Part shown: piece after piece, positions 54,185-63,855 of the stretch
Numbering within the stretch: position 1 is the first letter of the stretch
Layout of the letters: each line of letters begins with the position of its first letter
Assembly: GCA_963556065.3 (NCBI GenBank)
Contig: CAUVYH020000015.1
Coordinates: 48,243 to 112,242, forward strand
Source of the DNA: JBAXTE01 sp963556065
GTDB taxonomy: Bacteria; Bacteroidota; Bacteroidia; Bacteroidales; WCHB1-69
DNA length: 64,000 bases
Direction of reading: 5' to 3'
Notes under the pieces: generated by a model
What the model was told of the DNA's origin: nothing
Databases searched by the model: none
The model's input: the letters and a program-made list of their open reading frames with translations, nothing else
Made by a program: the position numbers and the translations under genes

Positions 54185-54764
54185 TCTGAAAAAACTTTCC
54201 CGTAATTTTTATCTCCAATCCGATGTAGTCGAGGTTGCACGTCAATTGCTTGGCAAATTGCTCGTTACCCGTTTTGAGGGCATCTTGACTTCCGGAATTA
54301 TCACCGAAACCGAAGCGTATGCGGGCATTACCGACCGGGCTTCACATGCGTATGGCGGACGCAGAACAGTACGCACCGAAGTAATGTATCATCGGGGAGG
54401 GACGGCCTACGTCTATTTCTGCTATGGTATGCATTCGCTTTTCAACGTGGTGACCGATGTTGATGGAATTCCTCATGCCGTTTTGATTCGGGCAGTACAA
54501 CCGGTGGAAGGGCTGGAGAAGATGATGCGGCGGGCAAACAAAACAAAAATAGATAAGTCATTTGCCAACGGTCCGGGAAAAGTGGCCAAGATATTAGGAA
54601 TTGGCACTAAACATACGGGTTTGGATTTATGCAATAGCGAAATTGAAATTTTCGACATTGGCAAAATACCGTCTGTAATTAATGCAGGCCCCCGAATAGG
54701 AGTGGATTATGCCGGCGAAGATGCGCTGTTGCCGTACCGGTTTGTTGCAGAGAATTTTGAATGA
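54174..54764 (+). CDS. DNA-3-methyladenine glycosylase (AAG/MPG family)
   Basis: The base-excision repair enzyme removes alkylated purines. The start is taken at ATG 54174 (MTYSLKKLSRNFY); ATG 54171 is equally possible. AAG signatures are RQLLGKLLVTRF, GIITETEAYAGITDRASHAYGGRRT (catalytic Glu in ETEAY), VYFCYGMHSLFNVVTD and NGPGKVAKILGI. Length of about 197 residues is normal. The gene is coupled to the preceding helical protein. Confidence 0.9.
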   Translation: MTYSLKKLSRNFYLQSDVVEVARQLLGKLLVTRFEGILTSGIITETEAYAGITDRASHAYGGRRTVRTEVMYHRGGTAYVYFCYGMHSLFNVVTDVDGIPHAVLIRAVQPVEGLEKMMRRANKTKIDKSFANGPGKVAKILGIGTKHTGLDLCNSEIEIFDIGKIPSVINAGPRIGVDYAGEDALLPYRFVAENFE

Positions 54765-54830
54765 GATGGGGCTTGTATAAGTTTTGGAGCTACGCGGTAT
54801 TTTGCTTTGAATTTTTACGCTTAATAAAAT

Positions 54831-55187
54831 TGTGGGAATAGATGTTCATAAAGTAAATGAACAAGATGCAAAATTTATTGATTTTATTTGGGAAGAGGTT
54901 GACAGAGAATGGTCTTCGGATAAATTAGCACAGTTCAGACAACTAAATTTGTTTCAAAACACAGATGAAAAGAAATTTGAAGTTGTAAAAAAATTGCGAT
55001 ATAAATTTTCGTTTAAATTTGAAGATGATGAGGGAAGCAAAGCACTATAATAATAGAAGATTGGGAAACCGGTGAGTTGGTTCGGAATTGCCTGAGAAAA
55101 TATGACGGGAATGGGCAAAAGGCTTGCTCAGATTTAATTATCGGCACATTCCATCCTAAGCATATAACACAACTATCCTTGTTTTAA
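54831..55187 (+). pseudogene. Decayed paralogue of the 276-residue DUF488 partner protein
   Basis: The + strand encodes WEEVDREWSSDKL, LRYKFSFKFEDDEG, then after a one-base frame change near 55048, IIEDWETGELVRNCLRKYDG, and finally IIGTFHPKHITQLSLF and a TAA. These align block by block with the C-terminal half of the gene at 16246-17076 (YKFSYTFEDNQG, MIEDWEIGQLYWNC, MIIGTFHPKIEMQGSLF). The N-terminal half is missing, and about 33 residues between the last two blocks are deleted. No DUF488 partner is nearby. Confidence 0.85.
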
Positions 55188-55205
55188 TTACCTGCATCAA
55201 TAAAA

Positions 55206-55231
55206 AATCCCCCGGCATAAACCGGAGGATT
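55206..55231. terminator. Hairpin terminator between pseudogene and surface-protein gene
   Basis: AATCC-C-CCGG, loop CATAAA, CCGG-A-GGATT: a 9-bp stem with one mismatch. It sits in the convergent gap just after the stop of the large surface protein, which reads leftward, with A/T-rich flanks on both sides. Confidence 0.65.
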
Positions 55232-55254
55232 ATATAAAATGAAAATTGTTTTAT

Positions 55255-58200
55255 TTATTTGTGTACCACAACTTTCCTAACACTGATTTTTCCGTCAGAA
55301 ATAACTCTTAGATAGTAAACAGCAGATTCTTCATTTTCAAGATTTATTACTGATGTTCCGGATTGGTGTTGTTTTGAGTAAATAATTCTTCCCAAAGCAT
55401 CAGAAATTTCTATTGTGGCATCGGAATTCAGATCAAGCTTAAACTGTCCGTTGTTCGGGTTCGGGTAAATATTGAACTGAATATCTGAAACAGGTTCTAT
55501 TTTTTCCACAATAATGTTTTCACAAGCGGAAGTGTCGCTGCATGTTCCCAAAGTGACAATTACTGCATAGTCGCCGTTTACAGTAGCGGTAAAACTTTGG
55601 TTTGTCTCATTTTCAACCGGCAGGTTAGTGCTGCAATCAATCCACTGATATGTTGCTCCATTTGTGTTTGAAGTGATTGTGCTTTCGTTAATACTTACAC
55701 TCAAATCTAAAATTGTTATTGTCAGATTCAGCGTAACCAAACTGTCGCAACCATTGGCTGCTCCACCGGCAATATTGAAAGTAGCAGTATTGTTGCTAGC
55801 CGTGTAAGTAATGCCGTTAATCCAGGTATAGGAATCGCAGGCAGTAATCACGTCTGTTCCGGTTGTTGAGTGATTAATTGTTAAGTTGAGCGTAACCAAA
55901 CTGTCGCAACCATTGGCTGCACCATCTGCAATATTGAAAGTAGCAGTATTATTGCTTGCCGTGTAAGTAATTCCGTCAATCCAGGTGTAAGAATCGCAAG
56001 CAGTAATCACGTCCGTTCCGGTTGTTGAGTGATTGATTGTTAAGTTCAGCGTAACCAAACTGTCGCAACCGTTAGCTGCACCACCGGCAATATTGAAAGT
56101 AGCAGTATTGTTACTAGCCGTGTAAGTAATGCCGTCAATCCAGGTGTAAGAATCGCAAGCAGTAATTACGTCCGTTCCGGTTGTTGCATGATTGATTGTC
56201 AGATTTAAGGTAACCAGACTATCGCAACCGTTTGCAGCTCCGCCGGCAATATTGAAAGTAGCAGTGTTGTTACTTGCAGTGTAAGTAATTCCGTCAATCC
56301 AGGTGTATGAATTGCAGGCAGTAATAACGTCAGTTCCGGTTGTTGAGTGATTAATTGTTAAGTCCAAAGTAACCAGACTGTCGCAACCGTTAGCAGCTCC
56401 GCCTGCAATATTGAAAGTAGCAGTATTGTTACTTGCGGTGTAAGTAATGCCGTCAATCCAGGTGTAAGAATCGCAAGCGGTAATAACGTCCGTTCCGGTT
56501 GTTGCGTGATTAATTGTTAAGTTTAAGGTAACCAGACTATCGCAACCGTTAGCCGTACCACCGGCGATATTGAAAGTAGCAGTATTGTTACTTGCTGTGT
56601 AAGTAATTCCGTCAATCCAGATGTAAGAATCGCAAGCTGTAATTACGTCCGTTCCGGTTGTTGAGTGATTAATTGTTAAGTCCAAAGTAACCAGACTATC
56701 GCAACCGTTAGCCGCACCTCCGGCAATATTGAAAGTTGCAGTATTGTTGCTTGTCGTGTAAGTAACTCCGTTAATCCATGTGTATGAATTGCAGGCAGTA
56801 ATTACGTCAGTTCCGGTTGTTGAGTGATTGATTGTTAAGTTCAAAGTAACCAGACTATCGCAACCATTGTCCGCTCCACCGGCAATATTGAAAGTAGCAG
56901 TATTGTTACTTGCAGTGTAAGTAATACCATCAATCCAGGTGTACGATTCGCAAGCTGTAATCACGCCAGTTCCGGTTGTTGAGTGATTGACTGTTAGATT
57001 CAGCGTAACCAGACTATCGCAACCGTTAGCAGCACCACCTGCAATATTAAAAGTAGCTGTATTATTACTTGCGGTGTAAGTAATGCCGTCAATCCAGATG
57101 TAAGAATCGCAAGCTGTGATAACGTCTGTTCCGGTTGTTGCATGATTGATTGTCAGATTTAAGGTAACCAGACTATCGCAACCGTTAGCTGCTCCACCGA
57201 CAATATTGAAAGTAGCGGTATTGTTGCTTGCAGTGTAAGTAATGCCGTCAATCCAGGTGTAAGAACCGCAGGCAGTAATAACGTCAGTTCCTGTTGTTGA
57301 GTGATTAATTGTTAAGTTCAGCGTAACCAAACTATCGCAACCGTTAGCTGCACCACCGGCAATATTAAAAGTAGCAGTATTGTTGCTAGCCGTGTAAGTA
57401 ATTCCGTCAATCCAGATGTAAGAATCACAAGCTGTAATTACGTCAGTTCCTGTAGCAGAATGATTTATTGTTAAGTTCAAAGTAACCAAACTATCGCAAC
57501 CGTTAGCAGCTCCGCCGGCAATATTGAAAGTAGCAGTGTTGTTACTTGCGGTGTAAGTAATTCCATCAATCCAGGTGTAGGAATCACAAGCTGTAATTAC
57601 GTCTGTTCCGGTTGTTGAGTGATTTATTGTTAAGTTCAGCGTAACCAAACTATCGCAACCGTTAGCCGCACCTCCGGCAATATTGAAAGTTGCAGTATTG
57701 TTGCTTGTCGTGTAAGTAACTCCGTTAATCCATGTGTATGAATTGCAGGCAGTAATTACGTCAGTTCCGGTTGTTGAATGATTGATTGTTAAGTTCAGCG
57801 TAACCAGACTATCGCAACCATTAGCCGCACCACCGGCAATATTGAAAGTTGCAGTGTTATTGCTAGCCGTGTAAGTAGCCCCGTCAATCCAGGTGTATGA
57901 ATTGCATGCAGTAATCACATCTGTACCTGTTACAGGATGATTGATTGTTAAATTCAGCGTAACCAAACTATCGCAACCGTTAGCCGCACCACCGGCAATA
58001 TTGAAAGTAGCGGTATTATTGCTTGCCGTGTAAGTAACTCCGTTAATCCATGTGTATGAATTGCATGCAGTAATAACGTCGGTTCCGGTAGCAGAATGAT
58101 TAATCGTTAAGTTTAGCGTAACCAGACTGTCGCAACCGTTAGCCGCACCACCTGCAATATTGAAAGTAGCGGTATTATTGCTTGCGGTGTAAGTAACTCC

Positions 58201-58375
58201 GTTAATCCAGGTGTATGAATTGCATGCAGTAATAACGTCGCTTCCGGTAGCAGAATGATTAATAGTTAAGTTCAGCGTAACCAGACTATCGCAACCATTG
58301 GCTGCTCCACCGGCAATATTGAAAGTAGCGGTATTGTTACTCGCGGTGTAAGTAATGCCGTCAATCCAGGTGTAG
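55255..58375 (-). CDS. Large surface protein, C-terminal part: tandem repeats plus T9SS sorting domain
   Basis: This is the 3' piece of a gene that begins at 61399. It consists of near-identical 53-residue repeats (CDSLVTLNLTINHSTTGTDV, then ITACDSYTWIDGITYTASNN, then TATFNIAGGAANG). A spacer domain follows (SVSINESTITSNTNGATYQWIDC). A T9SS type A sorting domain ends it (FNIYPNPNNGQFKLDL ... ISVRKVVVHK). The frame is open upstream past 57966 without an ATG. An extra G at 58374-58377 (GGG for GG) breaks it from the preceding piece. Each repeat has a Cys pair that may form a disulfide (inference). It is likely an adhesin. Confidence 0.8.
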
Positions 58376-58735
58376 GGAATTGCAGGCAGTAACTACGTCT
58401 GTTCCGGTTGTTGCATGATTAATAGTAAGATTCAAAGTTACAACCGAATCGCAATTATGTACATTTGTTAGTGTGTGGGTTGCTGTATTATTACTTGCAG
58501 TGTAGGTAATGCCGTCAATCCAGGTGTACGATTCGCAAGCGGTAATCACGTCGGTTCCGGTTGTTGCATGATTTATTGTGAGATTTAAAGTAACAATAGA
58601 GTCACAACCGTTTGAAGCTCCTCCGGGATATGTAAAAGTTGCAGTATTATTATCGGTAGTGTAGGTTAACCCGTCAATCCAGGTATATGTTTCGCATGCC
58701 GAAATAACATCGGTTGAATGAGCCGGATTCTTGAC
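55715..58735. repeat. About 19 tandem copies of a 159-bp coding repeat
   Basis: The unit is 159 bp (53 codons), with recurring DNA words AACCAAACTGTCGCAACC, GCAATATTGAAAGTAGCAGT and CCGTCAATCCAGGTGTA. Copies differ at scattered sites; some non-adjacent ones are almost identical, as expected from recombination between repeats. The first two copies on the N-terminal side are more diverged. Such arrays readily change copy number and are prone to assembly collapse. Confidence 0.9.
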
Positions 58736-59290
58736 TGTGAAATTTAATGTAATAATGCTGTCACAGAGAGCTACATTGGTAAGTGTGTCTTTGTAAATTC
58801 CTGATGTTGTAAGGTTTTGTCCGTTAAAAATATAAGGTGTTCCAAAACAAACTTCATCGTGAATCGTAGTATATGACTTGCATAAGTCCAATTCATAAGC
58901 GCCGATGTCAACACTGGTTCCCGAGATTCTGAGATTTCCGTCCAAATCTGTGGTTATACCTGCCGGAATATAAGTATTATCGCCCCGATTAATTGCTATT
59001 GATGAGGCCGAAACATGAAAATCACGGGCAGCAGTATCCGAAAATAAAGGATCAATGTTGAAGTTTGTGGCCCCGTTAGGATATAATTGAATCACACTGT
59101 TTTTAACTTCCGAGGTAGTAGTCAGATCATAATAATTTAGTAAATCATTAAAATAAATAATTGAATTACGGAACTTTGCCGATGAACTGTTTGTGTAAAT
59201 CCCGCTCCCTTTGTTATCAGGGGTTGTATAGGAACTGTAAGAAGTGTTTTTGGCAACAGTGAGGTTTGAAAAAAACAGATGTGCTTTCAT
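58361..59290 (-). CDS. Large surface protein, middle part (frame fragment)
   Basis: This frame carries the end of the beta-helix (VAKNTSYSSYTTPDNKGSGIY, FRNSIIYFNDLLNYYDL) and a closing block (IDPLFSDTAARDFHVSASSIAINRGDNTYIPAGITTDLDGNLRISGTSVDIGAYEL), the choice-of-anchor/right-handed-helix end motif. Then come a linker with CFGTPYIFNGQNLTTSGIYKDTLTNV and the first two diverged repeats. It starts and ends at frameshifts (A7 at 59269-59275 and GGG at 58374-58377), so its apparent ATG at 59290 is not a real start. Confidence 0.7.
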   Translation of the reverse strand: MKAHLFFSNLTVAKNTSYSSYTTPDNKGSGIYTNSSSAKFRNSIIYFNDLLNYYDLTTTSEVKNSVIQLYPNGATNFNIDPLFSDTAARDFHVSASSIAINRGDNTYIPAGITTDLDGNLRISGTSVDIGAYELDLCKSYTTIHDEVCFGTPYIFNGQNLTTSGIYKDTLTNVALCDSIITLNFTVKNPAHSTDVISACETYTWIDGLTYTTDNNTATFTYPGGASNGCDSIVTLNLTINHATTGTDVITACESYTWIDGITYTASNNTATHTLTNVHNCDSVVTLNLTINHATTGTDVVTACNSLHLD

Positions 59291-59853
59291 TATAAATACC
59301 CCCCGCCATACGCTTTGTTACGTCCTGTTACACTATTGTTGTGAATCAGACAATTAGATACCGGATCGGCTGATTTGGAGTAAAGGCCTCCTCCGTAAGT
59401 ATATGATGTATAACCTCCGCTTATGTAACCGGTTCCGGCAGAAGCATCATTATTTGAAATTGTAGTGTGAAAAATATTACCGGTTCCTTCGTGATAAATC
59501 CCGCCTCCCTGATTAATTCCGCCCGAAACGGAGAGAGAGGTATATGTGTCGTTATTATCAACAATACTTTTCAGAATATCCATGTTTTGTGAGTAAATTC
59601 CGCCACCCTTAGTTTCGCTATAGGCATAACTACTGTACGATTCTGCAATATTATTATTTATGTTACAATCAGTAATTAAACTTTTTTGCCCTGATGTGGT
59701 AAATTCATTATAAATACCTCCGCCATAAGTATATCCTTTAAAGTAGGATGCCCATGAATAGTATGAAGTTATTGAGCTGATTGCAGAATTTCCGTTAATA
59801 TCGGAGCTGTTAAGGTAAAGTTTTGAGGTAGAGTATATTCCTCCGCCAAAAAG
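59290..59853 (-). CDS. Large surface protein, beta-helix fragment between frameshifts
   Basis: From about 59853 the reverse strand is open (FGGGIYSTSKLYLNSSDING, YTYGGGIYNEF, SETKGGGIYSQNMDILKSI, YGGGLYSKSADPVSNCLIHNNSV). These are repeated coils with GGGIY turns, the same pattern as the N-terminal piece. It joins that piece if one A is removed from the A5 at 59848-59852. It joins the next piece if one C is removed from the C6 at 59299-59304 together with one A from the A7 at 59269-59275. Confidence 0.65.
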   Translation of the reverse strand, partial: LFGGGIYSTSKLYLNSSDINGNSAISSITSYYSWASYFKGYTYGGGIYNEFTTSGQKSLITDCNINNNIAESYSSYAYSETKGGGIYSQNMDILKSIVDNNDTYTSLSVSGGINQGGGIYHEGTGNIFHTTISNNDASAGTGYISGGYTSYTYGGGLYSKSADPVSNCLIHNNSVTGRNKAYGGGYL

Positions 59854-61399
59854 CTCTTGCAGTCATATTTGGAAATGTCATATAGTTTTCTGCATTGTAG
59901 GTCAAATCGGAATTCAAAGTATTTGAATTAATACTGCAATTAATAAATTCAGCAAAGTTTGATGCAGAAACACCACCTCCGTAAGCATTACTTGTTCCAC
60001 TTGCATAAGCGGAAGTAGCAGTAGCAGAAATGTTAACATTATTGTTATTTATCTGACAATTATTTAATCTTACTTTTAACCCAAGTAATAACCCACCACC
60101 GGAGACATTGCCATCATAAAAACCTATAGATTGTATAACATTATTGGAAAATTGACATTCATGAACCGAAGCGGTGTCTGCAGATGATGAAATCAGACTC
60201 AATCCACCACCACTTGCTGATCTGGCGTAAATGCTGTTCAGATTAAATTCGGAATTGGCAATGTCCGTGGATTTTGCCACTGTTGCATACATCCCGCAGC
60301 CGTACGTGTTATATGCTGTACCTGTGTATGAACTGTTAATTCTGTTGCTGTTTAAATAACAATCAGAGATTCTCAAAGTATCGGAACTGAAATAGCTTCC
60401 GCCACCTTGAACTTCTCCTCTTGAAATGGTTATCGTATTATTTGAAATGTTATTTGAATTTAAGTTTGAAACGGATGTTGCATTTCCATAACATGCTATT
60501 CCGCCTCCTTTCAGATATTTTGCCGTTCCGGCTGTTGAAATTACAGAATTGTTTATTATGCTGGTATTTGTAATGTTAAAATTCAAATTGTTTGCAACAT
60601 ATAAACCTCCGCCTTCACTGCTGGACCTGTTCGATTGTATCTTGTTGTTTTCTATAAAACAGTTTGAAATCTGATTCGCCGGGCTGCTTGCATAAATTCC
60701 GCCGCCCAAATATGATGCACCTGTAGAAACTAACGGATCGTCAATAATCCTGTTGCGGATAACTGTGGAATATTCCAGAATAAACGAGGTTGTTGTCTGC
60801 ACATAGAGTCCTCCGCCTTTGCCGTTTGCACCTGCAGTTGCGGTGTTGTTTGCAATAATTACATTTTTAAGGAAAACATCATTTGTACTTTGAATATAGA
60901 TTCCGGAACCAATTCCTTTACCCGGATCTACGCTTGCATTACCGCCTGTGATTTTTACACCGTCAATAATTACCGGGAGTGTATTCCCGACGATGTACAT
61001 AATATGATAAGCATTATCGGTACTGTCGTTTGCAACCCCGATATCTCCGTTAAGAATTGTTTCATTTATTCTGTTTGTGCCGGCAGCATCGGGAATAAGT
61101 CCAACACGTTGGTTAATATCGGTTTCCGTTCCGGCAAAATTTCCGTATAATTTAACGCCGTCTCCAAGAGCAAATGATGAACTTCTGTCGTTGGTTGATG
61201 AGGTGTAATATGTCCCCTTTGCAACCCAGATCTCGTCGCCGCTCATTGCAAATAGCATTGCATATTCCAGATCTGTGTAGGCATTAGCCCATGATGTGCC
61301 GTTGTTTGCTCCGGTAGCGGCATGATTGACGTAAATTATCGAGGCATTAACATTTATCGCCACAATAATAAATAGTAAAAAGGTAAAAATAGTTTTCAT
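59810..61399 (-). CDS. Large surface protein, N-terminal part: signal peptide and right-handed beta-helix
   Basis: The start is ATG 61399 (MKTIFTFLLFIIVAINVNAS, signal peptide); the longer frame to 61459 adds non-signal residues. The mature start IIYVNHAATGANNGTSWANAYTDLEYAMLFAMSGDEIWVAKGTYY is the classical opening of Bacteroidota pectin-lyase-fold surface proteins. It is followed by LNETILNGDIGV-type and IDGVKITGGNAS coils and many GGGIY and NCxINNN repeats. The frame fails at the A5 run 59848-59852 and the listed end is out-of-frame. The four pieces together would encode about 2,050 residues. Confidence 0.8.
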   Translation of the reverse strand: MKTIFTFLLFIIVAINVNASIIYVNHAATGANNGTSWANAYTDLEYAMLFAMSGDEIWVAKGTYYTSSTNDRSSSFALGDGVKLYGNFAGTETDINQRVGLIPDAAGTNRINETILNGDIGVANDSTDNAYHIMYIVGNTLPVIIDGVKITGGNASVDPGKGIGSGIYIQSTNDVFLKNVIIANNTATAGANGKGGGLYVQTTTSFILEYSTVIRNRIIDDPLVSTGASYLGGGIYASSPANQISNCFIENNKIQSNRSSSEGGGLYVANNLNFNITNTSIINNSVISTAGTAKYLKGGGIACYGNATSVSNLNSNNISNNTITISRGEVQGGGSYFSSDTLRISDCYLNSNRINSSYTGTAYNTYGCGMYATVAKSTDIANSEFNLNSIYARSASGGGLSLISSSADTASVHECQFSNNVIQSIGFYDGNVSGGGLLLGLKVRLNNCQINNNNVNISATATSAYASGTSNAYGGGVSASNFAEFINCSINSNTLNSDLTYNAENYMTFPNMTARAFWRRNILYLKTLP

Positions 61400-61614
61400 T
61401 AAAAATAAATTTAGAATTAAAAAAATCTCAAATTTTGAATTTATGCGAAGTCGCCACAAGCAAAAATCAAACCAGAATCGGGTGAATTTTGAAAAAAATA
61501 AATTTAAAATTTAACTATAAGCTTAACAGAAATAATATGGATGAAGCAAAATTTATGGGGGATTATACAAATTAAAGAATAAAAATAGTAATTATTTAGC
61601 TTTATAATTGTTTT

Positions 61615-61729
61615 TGTAGTCGGTAATCCGTTCCGCCGCGGCGGATGTAATCGGTGATCTGTAGTCTGTGATCTGTAGTCGGTAATCTGTAATCGGTGAT
61701 CTGTAATCTGTAGTCGGTAATCGGTAATC
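61615..61729. repeat. Heptanucleotide tandem repeat (KGTRRTC) around a GC palindrome
   Basis: Fourteen 7-bp units read TGTAGTC, GGTAATC, TGTAATC, GGTGATC and so on, in register from 61615 to 61729. They are interrupted once at 61629-61645 by a 17-bp insert containing TCCGCCGCGGCGGA, a perfect 14-bp palindrome. Non-coding. Confidence 0.8.
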
Positions 61730-61988
61730 GGGGTTGCAAACGCGTTGGGTGTATTACAATCTGCCGGGAATGGGGTTTGTTAGCTGCTTCGCAGGTTCAC
61801 CACCGGAGCGGGATCTTTGGTAAAAACTCAGGGATTACCCGCCGTTTTTTGCCTTTGGCGAGCTTGCCCTCCGGGCTGCGGTTCCATGGCCTGCCCACGT
61901 CGCTTTCCTGAACATTTGTAGCTATGATTTTTTTATTTAACGCAGCCCCCGGAATTTTTTGCCTGATTCTTATTAATAAATTAATTAT

Positions 61989-62019
61989 TTTGATATACGA
62001 ATAATATGTTTTACATTTG
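61989..62019 (+). promoter_or_regulatory. Bacteroidetes-type promoter upstream of the TPR gene
   Basis: TACATTTG at 62012-62019 matches TAnnTTTG, with TTTG at 61989-61992 in the -33 position, 19 bp apart. It implies a 5' leader of about 210 nt before ATG 62236, unusually long for this window. Confidence 0.5.
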
Positions 62020-62235
62020 ATTTTTAAAACAAATTATTTTTAACCAAAAAAACCGTCATCACCCAATGATAAACAATAACAAACGGCTATGTGGCTCAAA
62101 ATCAGTGCTTTCACAAACTTTGCGAGTTGTGCATAAGGCTGAAATAAACACAATCGGTTGGGTTTAGGGGGTAAATGCAACTCCGGAACAACACAGTAAG
62201 AACAAAAAAGTAATTTGACAAAAAAATAAATCAAT

Positions 62236-63845
62236 ATGAAAACCGCAGAAGAATACAAACAAGAAGGCATTGAACTTGAAAATAACGGTCAATATGAAAA
62301 ATCTATCATTTGCTTTGATAAGAGTATTGAACTTAATCCAAATGATATAGAAGCTTGGAGTTGCAAAGGGTCGGCTTATACACAATTAGGCAAATATGGA
62401 AATGCCATAGATTGTTTTGACAAAGTCATTAACATAAATCCAAATTTTAGTTTTGCTTACATTGGCAAAGGAAGTGCGTTAGCAGAATTAGGGCGTTTTG
62501 ACGAAGCCGCAGAATGTATGAACAAAGGTAATGAATGTTTCACAACCGATGATTTTGTCCAAATGAGTATGAATTATTCTGAAAATGGGCAAGAGGATGA
62601 AGCCCTTGATTGTATAACCAAAGCAATAGAACTTGAGCCTGATAATTACGAACTTTGGTTTGTCAAAGGTAATTTTTTGCACAATATGGAATACTACGAA
62701 GATGCAATAGAATGTTTTGATAAAGCAAGAACTCTTGGAATGAATCCAGTGTCTGTATTAAATCATAAAGCGCATTGTCTCTTAAATATAGAAGAATTTG
62801 AAGAAGCATTCAAATGTTATGACGAAGCCATAGATATAGATCCTGAAAACGCTGAAACTTGGGATAATAAAGGAAAATTTTTAGCAATACTAAAATATTA
62901 CGAAGAAGCCGATGAATGTTTTAATCAAGCAATTAGATTAGATCCTCAAAATTGTGATTACCAAGAGCATAAAGAACTAATTGCAGAGGATTTAGGAAAG
63001 GTAGTCGTACCCGAAAATCTTGAACCTTCTTTGAAAAACGAAGAACAAAGCTTTAAAAAAGGGGTGGAATTTATTGAAAAGCAAGCATATAATAGTGCTA
63101 ATGTCTGTTTCAAAAAAGCGACAGAGTTCAATCCCGAAAATGATGAAGCGTGGTTTGGATTAGGAATGTCTTTTATGTTCCTGCGTGATTTTGAATATGC
63201 TGTAAATGCTTTTGAAAAAGCCATTAGCATAGACAACAGGAATGCTGATTACTGGCGTTTAAAAGGTGAGGCACTTAACGAGTTAAGAAAAACAGATGAA
63301 GCAATAAATTGTTTGAGTGAATGTATCAGTTTAAATCCGAAATATGAAATTGGTTGGTTAGTTTATGGCGATATTTTAAGTAGAGAAGACCATCATGCAG
63401 GTGCGATTAATTGTTATAAAGAAGTCATTAAATTAAATCCCAAAAATGTAAAGGCATGGCGTAAAATGGGAGATGTTTTGCACCATGAACTAAATTTGCA
63501 TAAAGAAGCAATCTATTATTATGACAAAGCAATAGAATTAGATCCTTATGATGACGATACTTTATTAATGAAAGCCAATGCTTTATCAGATACAGAACAA
63601 TATGAAGACGCAATAGTGGCTTATGATAAAGTTATGGAAATAATCCTGATAATGAATTTGCTATGGAAAACAAAGGCACAGCATTTAAGAAAATGGGAAA
63701 AAATGAAGATGCTTTTGAATGCTATAAAAAAGCAAAAGAACAGGGTAATCTTATTGGGGATATGAATTTTCAGGGAGATATGGCGTTTTTAGATTCAGAT
63801 TATGAAGAAGCTACAAAATATTATAATGAAGAAACTGATTTATAA
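62236..63845 (+). CDS. Tetratricopeptide repeat protein (3' end frameshifted)
   Basis: The protein consists almost wholly of 34-residue TPR units, about a dozen, with the pattern AxxCFDKAIELxPxNxEAWxxKGxxLxxLGxYEEA (for example EKSIICFDKSIELNPNDIEAW). There is no signal peptide or enzyme domain; TPRs bind partner proteins. The first frame runs to 63765, but after AYDKVME it becomes nonsense. The TPR pattern resumes in another frame (NPDNEFAMENKGTAFKKMGK ... YYNEETDL, stop at 63843). Adding one A at about 63643 (ATAATCC to ATAAATCC) restores a single protein of about 536 residues. Confidence 0.78.
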
Positions 63846-63855
63846 TTATTGAAGT

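Larger units (their letters stand above)
61400..62235. other. Long intergenic region with heptamer repeat and promoter
   Basis: About 830 bp without a supported gene. It contains the heptanucleotide array at 61615-61729, a GC-richer stretch (61740-61960), and the promoter at 61989-62019. The 200 bp from the promoter to the TPR gene has only a short unproductive frame (62065-62171). Confidence 0.5.

Noticed and set aside
57966..57968. Start codon of the repeat protein at 57966
   Set aside because: It is a TTG inside a repeat; the frame is open further upstream and joins the beta-helix pieces by one-base corrections.
55715..58735. Possible CRISPR-like or satellite array because of regular 159-bp periodicity
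   Set aside because: The whole unit is conserved and in one open reading frame; there are no short repeats with unique spacers, and the translation gives a coherent surface-protein repeat.
61615..61729. Possible CRISPR or iteron origin from the 7-bp repeats
   Set aside because: Units are directly adjacent without spacers, and no replication gene or DnaA-box cluster is nearby.
62065..62171. Short sequence before the TPR gene resembling an integron-type recombination site
   Set aside because: Only loose resemblance of stems; no integrase or second matching site is present, so it cannot be supported.
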